In this document: in pieces, positions 21,339 to 32,948 of the stretch
Numbering within the stretch: the stretch's first letter is position 1
Layout: each line of letters starts with the position of its first letter
Source of the DNA: Neopestalotiopsis rosae
Taxonomy: Eukaryota; Ascomycota; Sordariomycetes; Amphisphaeriales; Sporocadaceae
DNA length: 64,000 nt
Direction: 5' to 3'
NCBI GenBank assembly: GCA_023078685.1
Contig: JALGAS010000001.1
Location: 4,340,001 to 4,404,000 of the forward strand
Notes under the pieces: generated by a model
Told to the model about the DNA's origin: nothing
The model's database searches: none
Seen by the model: only the letters and a program-made list of their open reading frames with translations
Position numbers and translations under genes: made by a program

Positions 21339-24300
21339 ATTGGGCGACAGCAGCATCGCTCTCAGCGCACGCATGGTCATATGCGATGAAATCACAAATA
21401 TCATAGAATTTCCATACAAGCATTGGATAGGAGTTCACCGGATGCATTTTCCTTCGAACCATGCGACAGAGGGTTAGGTTGGGAACGATTCCGTTTTAGA
21501 TAATACCCTCGGGGTGAGACCCTGTTACTTTACACGCCAGCCATTTCCTTTTACCTGAGTGACTTTGACATCACTTTGAAAATAATATTATAAATATTTT
21601 ATTTCAAGCAAGGAGTTTCCTCGCACATTGTGCGCAATAAGTTGACAGTGCAGCAGCTGTATTAACCATCCGTAATGAGAAGTAAGCGATGTCTTTTCTT
21701 TGAACATTATATACCACATTCATCCCAGAAGCATTTGTTGATATCAAGACTATTGCTGAATTATCAAAACACCTACCTAGATTTGTATCCATGCCCGGCA
21801 CCCATTACTGTGAAATGCGCATCAACGTCACCATTCTCAGTCATGTCCCAGTGAACTCTCGCGGTTGCAAGCGGGCACGCAGGCATCGTGTTTTGCATAC
21901 GCTGATTGCCGCGGGAGGTCAAACCAGGACTGTCTGCTACTGCTACAACGACAAAGCATCGAATCAGACACTCATCTGGTACCGACTACTTGTTACTCGA
22001 TCAACATTTCGTAAGTTGGCGCAATGATCCGATCTACTCACACCTCGTTACCAGCCATATACCCCAAGTCATCACTTCCCTAGAATACACGTTGTGAAGA
22101 CACAAAAGAGTTCTCCTATGCTGCTAGGGCAAGATGTATGCCTTCCAATCTGCTGCTTTTTATGAAAGTTAAGATCAACCGGTTCGCGTACCTGCATGAG
22201 CTTTGTGACATGACTCACCCTCTGGCACAATCTTCACAACAAGCGACAGTCTGTGATTCGAATCATACGTGATTGGAACAAGTCGTGAAAACAGTCGGAG
22301 GGGGATACCACTAGATGGAGGATCGCACGTACCGAAATGACGATCCCTACGATCCCAGGCTGCTTGCGTAGAAGACTTGATTGGGCGCCTGTACGCTTCT
22401 GCCACACCGCCAACGGCAACGTAGTCAGTAATATGGCAGGCTCCATGAGAAGTTTATTCTGTCACCTATGACGAAATGATCACAAGCGAGTGCTCAAAGA
22501 CCCGCACCATAGTCACGACTTCCAAAAATAAAGTGATTATGCAATCACCGCTTCAATCATGCCAAGGCTCCTAATATTGATAATGTTTGTAATGTGAAAG
22601 GGCGGGGAATCATGACACTGCCACCCCTGGTGATCTACTGAGACACTTGTCCAGACTGCCCTTTTGCGATGACCAGAAACGCGAGACCATGTAATATTGG
22701 GTGGGCAGGGGCTCCATCGCAAGTGTCAACCTCTGGGAATAAGGACTCGTCATCTTAGTTCTCCCCTTGCCGGACCCGGTACCATGACATTGGGTTCTCC
22801 GCAACACTACAAAAACGCTGCAGATCCAAGGGCGGGCAACCTAAATGCATTGTCCTTAGAATGTTATTGGATAGAAGCCTCTATTCAGTGCGTAGAGGCA
22901 AGCAGGGTTGATGCTTGATAGAGCATGTACAGGCAATGTATATGCCATCCCAGGACACACAGAGGAGTCAAGTCCGCATGCCAAACGGCAGCACCCTTAA
23001 GCGCCCTGCATACTTTGCATACTTACTGGGATCTTTGGTATGCTCGAGGTCCTGCCTACGGGAATGAGAAGAATGGTCGGACAACCCGGAGTTTTCACTA
23101 TTTCCGGCGCATATAACCATTTTCCAGTCGCGATATATCACCTCTAGATGTAAGAATATATCCTCGATTCGGCCTATGAACGAGGCTTTTCCAGGAGAAG
23201 AAGGAGGCAGTGACGATATTGATATTGAATATTCTCTGCCACAGAGGGTTTTCCGGTACTTCAAATGGTACAGCCATTGCAGACTATCAAGGTCCATATC
23301 AGCCGGGCGGAGCTTGGGATACTTTAACCCAGCTTGATCGAAACCCCAAAATATGATATGATCTGATTACGTTGCCGAACCCCCCATGTGGGAAGCTGCA
23401 ATGATACATCGCCAAAATGACATTGGAGAAATGGTTACTAATACAAAAATAAAAAAAAAGCCTTGCGAGACCGCTATAATCATGCAAGGCATTCTCAGAC
23501 CATATCGCTCCATCTGAGTGAGTGCTGCGGTCGACCGGCTCGCAAGGTATCAGACCAGTGCCGGCTCTGTTGCATTTGGCCTTTCCAAGCATTATAGGAT
23601 TGTTGCATAGCATTACTTGGAGACATGATCAACCATGCAACTTAATCAATGAGCTGTTTTGAAAGGTCAAAGTATGTTATGATATTATTCGGATCCGCAG
23701 TTCACAAAAGTGTGGTCTCTGCTGAAGGATTTTGGTCCAACGAGCAGCGAATACCTGCTTGGCGAGAAAGAGTTACCGACTACAAGCATTCGAGCTCCAC
23801 CTTTTGTTCTTGCGCCCTGTTCGTGTTACGATGGGTCTTGCCGGGACCGTTCACGAGACATCGCTTCTTATCGTTCCCTGTGGTTGTCATGTGATGTGTG
23901 CCTGTTCAGAGGAGAAACGCGACTACACAGATCTTGTCGACTTTTGCCGGACACATTGACAATTTGGAGTATGAAGGTCAGTCAGCCTTGTCGTAACTGG
24001 TATTGAATCGCCAAAAATTTGGCCCCCATTTGTCACATTACAGAAACGACCGCCTTGGTTTCCTAACTAGCCAGCGGAAACGTCAAGCGTCACAGTCAGC
24101 ACCTAAATTCTGGAGTCTTGACCAGTGGAGTCCGGTAACAACACGGCAGTCTCTCAGCCCTACCCATTTAGTGCAAGTAATAAGGGGTCCTTGGTAGCAA
24201 TTTTCGAGCATGGGTGATAATCCAACTCGGACAACTCTCGCTCGGCCTTGACTGGATTGGAGACCGCTCGAGGCCTCGTTGTGGTGGTCATGATACACCC

Positions 24301-27300
24301 GGCCCGACGGATTCGGCAGGGGGGAATGACCAGATCCTTCTCTGCAACACAACTGTTGGATCTTGCCTCGGACACATCTAGTACCAAGACCTTCACTCAA
24401 GCCACCCAATTCCCGTGGGCTTTTTCGGTACCCCTGCTCACACTCAAAGATATGCAGGTCATTGGAGTTTTACATTGTAAGATTATTCTGGCATTGGAAT
24501 AACAGGACACGGTTATTGCGAGAAGCCGCTGATAATGCCCACATTGGTCGTCCAAGATAATCGGCACTTTGTTCATACCGCTTCACGCGATAGACTTGAG
24601 AAAATTAGAGAAATGCCTTGCAAAAATAAAGTTCAGCAGATTTCCAGAGACAAAATCCGACCAATTGGAAGGTGGTCCTTTTGACCGACCCTGGCTGACT
24701 CCTGGAGCTTCTGGGACGCAATCTCTTCTATCTCTTCTATCTGCCATGACACGATGGCCCATAATGTGACTCCAACCCACTCCGTTGAAGGAGATCGTAC
24801 GTGTAATCTGTACGTATCTTTTGAAAGCCGGGGGGATCAATAGAGAGGGACGTTCCCACGTGTTGCTGGTGCTACCCTGGCTAAAGATAGACTGCTTACA
24901 CAGATTCTTACAAACTTCTTGACTACCCTCCATTACAGTTATGGATGGGCCAAGTCTGGGACAAGCCCCCCTGCGCGGGTCTTTCACCTTCTGTTGTGGA
25001 CTCTGAGTGGTGGGTTCTTCCCTATCTCCCTTCACCCCCGCCTTTGGATCATTGTCACTTCCATGTACGAGTTACTCATAAAGGAGGACATGGTTTGCGG
25101 GGGACGGGTGGTGATGAACCGTCCGTAAGCCTCCCCAATTCATTACTGGCACGTAGCCAACCTGGTACATCGGTAAGTGGAAAAGTACACACTTGCATGG
25201 CCGATTACCATTTTCGAAAATGGCGGTCCGAGTCTCTTCGGAGTTCCTAGATATGTACATCGACTCCGTGGGGAGGGGGTTCGCATCCAATGCTCTGCCA
25301 CAACCAACTAGGTTAGGTTAGATGGGTTTACTTGATTGATGCATGTCTGCTTACTGCCGATGGAGGGACGGAGACAATGAAGAAGCCAAGAACAAGACAA
25401 GAGTATCGAACCCATGACGAAGCCGGGGTGGAAACCCACGATCGTGACCACAAGAACTCACGTCAACGGCTTTTGTTGTCTACCGAGGCCATGAATACAA
25501 TGAAATAAATGTATGACTGTTTTTTCTCAGAAGGGTAGTTCCGCAAGCAGCTCCATAGTTCATCTGCACCGGGGATCTAATCCTGGCGGGACTTTTGGCA
25601 CATGTTCAAGGGTTCCCTTGCAGAGGTCTTTATTTCTTTCCAGTTTCTCGAGCCGCTAAACCCAGCAAGAACTTCAACCGATGAGCTTGTCAAACGGGAC
25701 ACTTCCCGCGCTGCTGCGCTAGCTAGGCTCGGACTGTGGGCCGTTTCCGCTGCTGTGATGAGGGCTTGGATTGGGCATTGTCGGAGAAGATCCGGACAAT
25801 TCTACCTCTCGACACTGTGTATACCGGACACAAGCAGTAAGGTATCGACAAGACGATTTGGCTAGGCGCAATACGTGCTGCCTGACAGTTGTATTACTCA
25901 TTCGGTCGAGTATCTCTTGGAAATCTGCATCAATCAAGGGTAGACGGCATGGATGGATGATGGCTGAATATGGGTCCTCTATGGACTATCGCATCTTCTT
26001 CGGGCAACCTTTGGACTTGATTTCCACACAGAATTCCAAAATCCCATTGACATACCATACATGAAGCTACATTCCTTGAACAAGGTACGGGGTTGCATTG
26101 CATACACTCTTCATGCACGAGTTACAGGCTTGTCATGATGCAGGCAGACACCTATTACCACACAGCAGACAGCAGAATCAAACGGTACGGTACGTATGTA
26201 GCTTGGCAAGACCCGACTGCATGGGCACCTGCAGTCATCAATTCATAGCCGTGTCACAACATAATCGCCGGCACACAGTCGGTAGCCATCATGTATGGCT
26301 GGCTGCTGAGCTGTTGGCATCTGCAAGAAACGCATCCAAGGCAACCCCCCAAAGCCTCCCGAAGTCAATGGTTGGAGAGGTGCGAAGCTCCCCTGCACCT
26401 CGAGCTCGACGATCTCTCCGCCCTTTTACTGAGGTGCACCGCGACGGTTCCTGCCTTTGGAGGCGGGAAATCTGCCAAGCCTCGACATCTCGCTACTGCG
26501 TCTCTGTCCCCTCGCATTCTCTGGAACCAATCGAATCAATTCGGCAATTTTTTTCAGTCTACCACACATTTCTGTTGCCAATTCCATCTTCTCTATCAAG
26601 ATGAAGGAATCTGCGTAAAAACCCACTGGTGATTTGGTCTCAAAGTACCAGTGTGGCTTTACGTGGTTGTAACTTGCGATGGGGTTACAGGGGGGCTTCG
26701 GGGGATTTAGGTGTCGAACTACAGTCCGAAATTCACCACAGGTAGTCGTGCTTGCCCGCTAGTAGTGCTGGCAGTGGAGGCGCTTAAAGCCGTTTTTTGT
26801 CATTAGTTGCATCCCGTACGTGCGTATCTAACGTAGAAATTATTCCTAGCTTTACCGCACCTGACCTAACAAATCCATACCACAACATAACGGTCCTAGT
26901 TTGCTGATTTTTCTCTCACTACGTACCTTGCCTCAGCTCCTGACAAAAGCTGATTTGACCAGAAGGGAAGTATGGGTGTCGCCGGCCATTCTTTTCACTG
27001 TTGCGCAATATATATACCACTGATGACTGTGTTACACAGTCAAGAAAATGGTTGACCAGACCAGGTTGGCCCTTGTTCCCTAGGTTAGAGCAGATGGAGG
27101 TTGTAGACACCAACAATTTCCGCGTCAAGAGCCGCGGAAAGCACGTGTCAAGAGACATACATAACACACACCTAGTGCAACAGAACATTCTTCATCTCCC
27201 GGGAGCACGCCGCGAACTCGCGCCGTGGCTACGACCGCCCAGCCGCCGAGGAGGAAAGAGATTACCTTTGGTAAGAAACTTATTCATATCTACCCTGATC

Positions 27301-28709
27301 TAGCCCCCAAATTATTGACGCCGGCACATCAGCCCTACAGTTATGGCGACAGTGACAGCTATGACCTGATTGCTGATTTCAGCCTGCGAAGGACGACTCA
27401 GCCTTACAACTATTCATTCCAACGTACCATACATATTGTGTACGCGATATAATTGTGGAATTATGCAAGCGCCTCCTCAGGCAGAGCATCACAACGAATA
27501 AGCAGGAAAAGCTTGTCAGTCAAGTTACTGTAAGACAGTAACATTTGGACCATTGCCTGCCAGGATCATTAGGTCATGGCCGCAGCTCGCTCGCCAAGAG
27601 CAGCCTAAGAGAAGACCCATCATGTATTGGCCTTTTCGAGATTGGCCAATAAGCGTCAACGCCGTTTCGGGACGAGGTTAGACCATCTACTATGTAAGCA
27701 AAAATACCGGCGGACTGTGGACAGCACATTAGAGAAGCGGGGACAACCGTTTCTGCCTTGCTCGCTGCAATGGTCTTCTTGACAAGGCCATAGACAGTCA
27801 TGGCAGCCAATCATGTTGTTGCGCCAAGTTCGAGTGTCCACGGTTCAAGGGCAGGACCTTGCGAAGCGGCCTATAGCGAATCAGGTAGTATTCCGTATCG
27901 TGAAATACGTTTCCACAACACAGAACACCAAGCGATCGCCCTTAACCAAGAAAGGCAAACGGTCCCTGTCTCCTCATCGTTATTAACGCCAGAATAACGG
28001 GCGAGCAGTTTGGCCCCCTTAGCGAAGAGGCTAATAAGCGCGATAGCATACACAGTAGCACCTCACCTACCTGCTCGCCTTTGTTAGCTCAAGATCGCTC
28101 TCCCGCAATGATAGCCGCTCGCTCCTAGGCCCTAATGATACAGATCACCGGCTACGTGCAGCGTACATGGAGGTATTCAGGACCCCTATATACCACCATG
28201 TACTTGTCTGCTTCCCCAACACAGCGGGAAGTGGCTGGGGGGTGTATCCTTGATCGCCAGACAGCTAAAGTTGCCGGGGTCGATTATTGTCATCCAGGCC
28301 CATCCTTTTTGTCTGCCTGGTTACATACAAGGTGCGCTACGTCAGTTCAAACGCGAGGCGCTTTTCTGCGCCCTAGTACATAGATCAGAGAAAGATTGTC
28401 TTTCTTCAAACCATGCCTCCTTTCGCCCTGAACATCAAGCCGTTATTTTAACCCAGAGGATTTAAACTGGGGCGCCTTCTAGAACCCACCCATGATCCCG
28501 GACTTCGATCTCAAGTAGCAGGACCAAGCTGCAAAGATATAAGACTGTGGCGAGCCACTTGGGCATAACGCTTAAGAGTGTTACTCGAGAATTGTGTTCA
28601 AAACTGTCAAATGACTCGAGGTGTCACAACTTCAGGCCGTAGCCAGAAATCACCTTGATATATCGACATACGATTCACGCATACCGACGTCTTACCTCCG
28701 CCTACAAAC
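21339..28709. other. Gene-poor region of 7.4 kb
   Basis: No frame here has a recognisable domain, good start context or plausible exon chain. Frames up to 168 codons occur (26098-26604), but it opens with a TTG and has no motif. Composition is not extremely AT-rich, so heavy repeat-induced point mutation is not obvious. No terminal repeats, transposase or reverse-transcriptase motifs were recognised by eye. Decayed mobile elements or non-coding transcripts remain possible. Confidence 0.5.
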
Positions 28710-29950
28710 ATGACGTTTGCCATTGGCAACTCCGCAAACCAGCCAACAGAGGTATGTCGTGAAAAGGAAATCCACTCTACCTGCATATGCGCAACAGAAG
28801 CCCGAATGGTGGGCCAACCGCGCGATGAATGCCAGAGAAGCCAGCTTGCCTTGCTTTCCCGTGGTTCATGAGTTGTTCCGAAGTCAAGTCGCGATGGGGG
28901 CTACACTGGGGATGAGGCGAAAGATCTCGCGAGAGCTTTCGGCCCGCATCTGTCTCAGCCCAACCGTTGTTGAAGCTTGCTTGAGCACCATCCGTTGTGA
29001 TCCGCCAGGTTGTTTCAACACGATAATGGTTGATTGTACTTAGTAACAAAGAGGTATACTTGCTGACTTTGGTCTTGGAACAGGTAGAGCTGTCTTCATC
29101 TCTGTCACCAAACACGATAGCGGCTGCGACAGCAACCAGTTCGTCGCATTATCCCGTGTCCACCGAAGCATGGGCGACGTATCCAGCACCACAAGGTGCG
29201 TCTCCCATTCACTATGGAGATAGTCTTGCCGTGCCGCGCACCGGTTCTGCAGGCTATCCCAGTGATACAGAATGGTCCTCTGTACGGAACTCGTTCTCAC
29301 ATTCTCCAGCCAGCGGGTTTGATATTCCGATGCATGATAGCGGCATGGGGTCACACGGGTACAACACTCCCTACAGCTACCCTTATCATGGCGAGTTCGA
29401 AGCGGCGCCAAGCCCGTTTCTCGAGACTGCCAGTGCTGGCAGTACGAATCACTTTCGCCGCAGCTCGAAACAAATGGAGCCCTCGGCTTCGACGCGGACG
29501 AGAAGGAGATATCCACTCTCGCCGCCTCCGCCGCCGCCCACAACTAGATCTGCAGCAAGCTCCAAATTGCGCTCGGCATCACGGGCCTCGAAAAACACTC
29601 ACTTGAACCCGCCCGCAACAGAGGAAGAACGAAAGAACCGAGCCTCTCATAATCAGGTTGAGAAGCAGTATCGAAACCGATTGAACGCACACTTTGAGGC
29701 ACTATTAAATACCTTGCCGCAATACATGCGAGGCGGTGAAGACGAAGAGGACGACGATGGAGACCGCAAAATCAGCAAAGCCGAGGTGCTAGAGATGGCA
29801 AGACGTCACATTCTCTCCCTCGAGAGGGAACTCAATTCCGTGGAAGAAGAGAGAGATGAGCTCAAGGAGAATGTCGAAAGGCTGAGGTGGTCCATGGCAA
29901 GACCCGACAAGGACTATGGAAAAGGGATGGATCCTACGGGGCCCGTATGA
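28710..29950 (+). CDS. bHLH transcription factor with SREBP-like basic region
   Basis: Two exons are proposed: 28710-28751 and 29084-29950, giving 302 residues. The 332-nt intron is long for a fungus, so the first exon (14 codons) is less certain than the second. The first two thirds are Ser/Pro/Tyr/Ala-rich and probably disordered. The bHLH lies at about residues 198-260: ERKNRASHNQVEKQYRNRLN is the basic region with the His-Glu-Arg contact residues and helix 1. An acidic loop (EDEEDDDGD) follows, then SKAEVLEMARRHILSLEREL as helix 2. A coiled extension (ELNSVEEERDELKENVERL) could aid dimerisation. The Tyr in KQYRNRLN is where most bHLH proteins carry Arg and SREBP proteins carry Tyr. The gene stands alone, about 3 kb from the PKS. 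A link to it is unproven. Confidence 0.8.
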
Positions 29951-32420
29951 CCAGATGAGATCACAAAGCTGCAAAAGAGTTTCCCAGAGGCATAGTCCTC
30001 TTTTCCAGGTTTTTCATACATACGAGCATATACCGATTCAACATACACAGGCGTCAAGGATGCTTCACAACCGGAGTTTGGTGTCAATCTACTGGGTTGA
30101 GCGATTGCCTTAGGATAAATATGGCCAAACATCATAGTTTGCCAATTTCAAATTCTGCATCAGATAGAAAAGACATGTGAAATGAGATTTTCTTTCCCCA
30201 ATGGTGTTTTACCGATCAGATTTGACATACACTATGCAAACGAGACGTGTAAATAAAACCATATTGAGGATGTTTATGCTTCCAAGGTGAGATATGAAGC
30301 ATAACATGAGAATGCTGGCAGTGCTATTCTAGCGCAGGTCATGATGTGGTCCGGAATTGTGAAGAGCACGCGATTCTGCAGAGAGGCCATTTACCATGAC
30401 TCAGTTGCGTGGCTTGCCATACTAGCTGATTAATGTGAATGACGGTCCAGCAAGGCGCCTCGGAGCACGAGGAGGCTATGTCAATGATCGTCCACGACTT
30501 CTAGTCTTCCCAGCCACTCGATGTTTCCAGATCTCCGTACCCTTTGAACACACAACTGATCAGGGATAATCCTTTTCAGAACAAATGATGGCAAAGCTCT
30601 GGGATTATCCAGGTTTCTGATGTGGTCGGCATCGCCAAAGAAATGTGCCATGCAAGAAATAGAGTGACTGATCGAGCTCTGTTCGGCCAAAGTACATCGC
30701 GTGGACTATTATCCACAAGCAATGACGCCCCTGGCAATGGGAGCTATATTTTTTTCATCCAAGTTTCCCGTGTCTTAAGCTATCGAGCTACCTTGCCTAC
30801 CCTAGCCCAATGCCTTTCATTCTTGAAATCAGACCATGCATGCCAAGATCCTTCTAGAAAGACCCAGTTCTATTGATCCTATCCCGGTCGGGGGGATCCT
30901 AGCCCACGAGAAAAGGCTTCCCGATCCTGCTTGAGGACCGAACTGTTCAATCAGAGCGCGGGTCCTCTCAGATGCTCCCCTTTGTTCTCCAATCATTAGG
31001 TCTGGACCGGATTTGCACGGAAACAACCTTGATGTCGTCCATGGGAAGCTGCAGTTCCAAATCCGGCACTACAGTAAGTAGTATAAGAAGACCCGGAAGA
31101 AGAGTCGCCCCCAAGTTCAGTTTCAAGATAGAACATCAGGGGGATTACTCATATATCCAGTTTGCGCACTGAATTGGTTCCAAACGGGCAGGGCTGAGAA
31201 AGCCCAACGGGTTTTCCGCCGTCTTGCAACGGTCGGAGTCGTGGCGCAGACTCTCTACTCCCCAAAAACCACATGACATGATCTGAAGTGTGTGCGAGGA
31301 AAACGATTCTCTTTGCCGCCCTGCTACGCCTTGTCGAAAGCCGCCACTAGCCCAAGTCGCGGCCGGCAAGCAGGCAAGTAGGTACAGCAGTCAACAAAAA
31401 GGAGGAGGAAGAATTGGCGTGCCGGGATGTAAGAGAAAAAACGAACGAAGGAAGTTCCCAGACCCATGGCTGCGGGATTGCCTTAAATTTCGAGAATCAT
31501 GAGACATGATGTTATCTAACCATGTTGAAAAGGATGGGGGGCCGTGCAGCTAACATCATGAATCATATTTAGGCTCCTAGTCAAGGTGCCTGTCACTGCT
31601 GTCAGGTACTTAGTCTTTTTTTTCGGAGCCCGGACGTAAGAGACGGATTTCTTGAACTGCCACTGCCACTCAACAGGGGGAAGGGGATCCACGCTGGGGT
31701 GGTGGATCTGAAGGTGAGCGCCCGCACTGTTTTTTTAAACCATTATGATGAAGGGTACTTATGAAGAAGACTATAACATCAAAATCAACCAAAAAAAAGA
31801 CGACATGACGACTTCACATTCATGCGCCGCGAAGATGCGTCTTTGTCCAATTGCTACACCCAGAACTCCTGTAAACTCGTAAAGAAAGTAGAATGTTACG
31901 TTACTATGTAGTCAATCACCCAATTGATTTTTAGCAATTGAAATAGGGAATTACGGGCCGATATTTTCTCTATTTTGCTAAAAGATGCGTCATCTGGTGT
32001 CAGGTCTATGTCCGGCCATAGACTTTGTGTGCGACAGGTCTGCTTTGGTATTCTCATGCTATTGACCTGGGCGGCCATTACTCTTCAATTCGTCCTCAAC
32101 TTGCTGGAGAATGCAATCAGTAAAAATTGGCGGGGTGTCAGACTCGGGAGAAGCGTAATGTTAAAACCAAGATGAAGTATGGTAGCACTTGCGAAGTCGA
32201 ATCCTTCTTAACTATGAGCATGGCAATACTGACCGATAGAGACTCTGCATTTGTATTGGCCAACTACCAAGCGTAGTCTGTTGCAAACCGGGTGGTACTT
32301 AGTAGTATGGTAGTAGGTATACGGAACTCCACTTATAGCCGGAGTGCATTTGCAAACTCCACAACAAATTGGCGTCATCTCTTAGTACTGCATAAGCCAC
32401 ATCTGTTCAACAAATCACCC
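29951..32420. other. Gene-poor region between bHLH gene and tRNA-Leu
   Basis: No frame above about 85 codons and no domain is visible on either strand. AT-rich stretches alternate with short GC-rich ones. Nothing is recognised apart from the expected 3' UTR of the bHLH gene. Confidence 0.5.
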
Positions 32421-32519
32421 GGTGAGATGGCCGAGTTGGTTATGGCGCCAGGTTAAGGTCACCTTAACACCTACATCCTGGTACGGAAACGTGCGTGGGT
32501 TCAAGTCCCACTCTCATCA
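32421..32519 (+). tRNA. tRNA-Leu(AAG) with a 17-nt intron
   Basis: The cloverleaf is complete. The acceptor GGTGAGA pairs with TCTCATC (discriminator A at 32519). The D stem is GCC/GGC and the anticodon stem CCAGG/CCTGG. The T arm is GTGGG-TTCAAGT-CCCAC. The long variable arm (TACGGAAACGTGC) marks a class II tRNA. The anticodon AAG (32455-32457) reads Leu CUU codons. The intron at 32459-32475 lies after position 37, and its CACCTTAA can pair with the anticodon-loop TTAAGGT, as expected for a tRNA-splicing-endonuclease substrate. The TGGCCGAGTTGG A box and GGTTCAAGTCC B box form the internal promoter. A T6 run at 32558-32563 is a suitable Pol III terminator. Confidence 0.95.
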
Positions 32520-32948
32520 CATTCCCTCAGATTGAATCTGAGACCAATACTTTTGCCTTTTTTGCACACCTTTTGCTCATTTCCGTTGCCGGCTATGGCC
32601 ATATTTTGTTACAGTGAGCACAAAGGGCGATCAATCATGCACGAACGTTATCGATCAGCAAAGCACTGATGCATTATATATTAAGAAGCGTTGTATTTTG
32701 GACTCGTCCTTTCATGTGAAATCAGCGAATGAAACTGCATTAGACTATAGGATTACCTTCAAACGGAGAAGGAGGCGTTGCGCCTCAGAGACATAACTTC
32801 GAGTTCCATTACAGACTTTGAATCTAATATGCATCGATCATTCTGTCCATAAATTTGTTCGTATTCGTAATGTTCATAAAGATTCTATCTAGAACTCTGA
32901 CCCGCAATCTATCTAGATAATAGCCAGAAGCTATAATATGCTAAAAAT
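32520..32948. other. Intergenic region between tRNA-Leu and PKS 3' end
   Basis: It is AT-rich with no coding frame of note. It holds the tRNA terminator on the left and the expected 3' UTR of the PKS on the right. Confidence 0.5.
32558..32563 (+). terminator. Pol III terminator of tRNA-Leu
   Basis: Six T residues lie 39 bp past the mature tRNA end, preceded by a T4 run at 32551-32554. Runs of four or more T on the sense strand stop RNA polymerase III. Confidence 0.7.

Noticed and set aside
23690..23760. SAEGFW-N peptide similarity to a minus-strand frame at 41119-41319
   Set aside because: Only about eight residues match, and neither frame has other support; it could be chance or relics of the same element.
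26098..26604. 168-codon frame in the gene-poor region
   Set aside because: Starts from TTG, has no recognisable motif, and overlaps another frame of equal quality.
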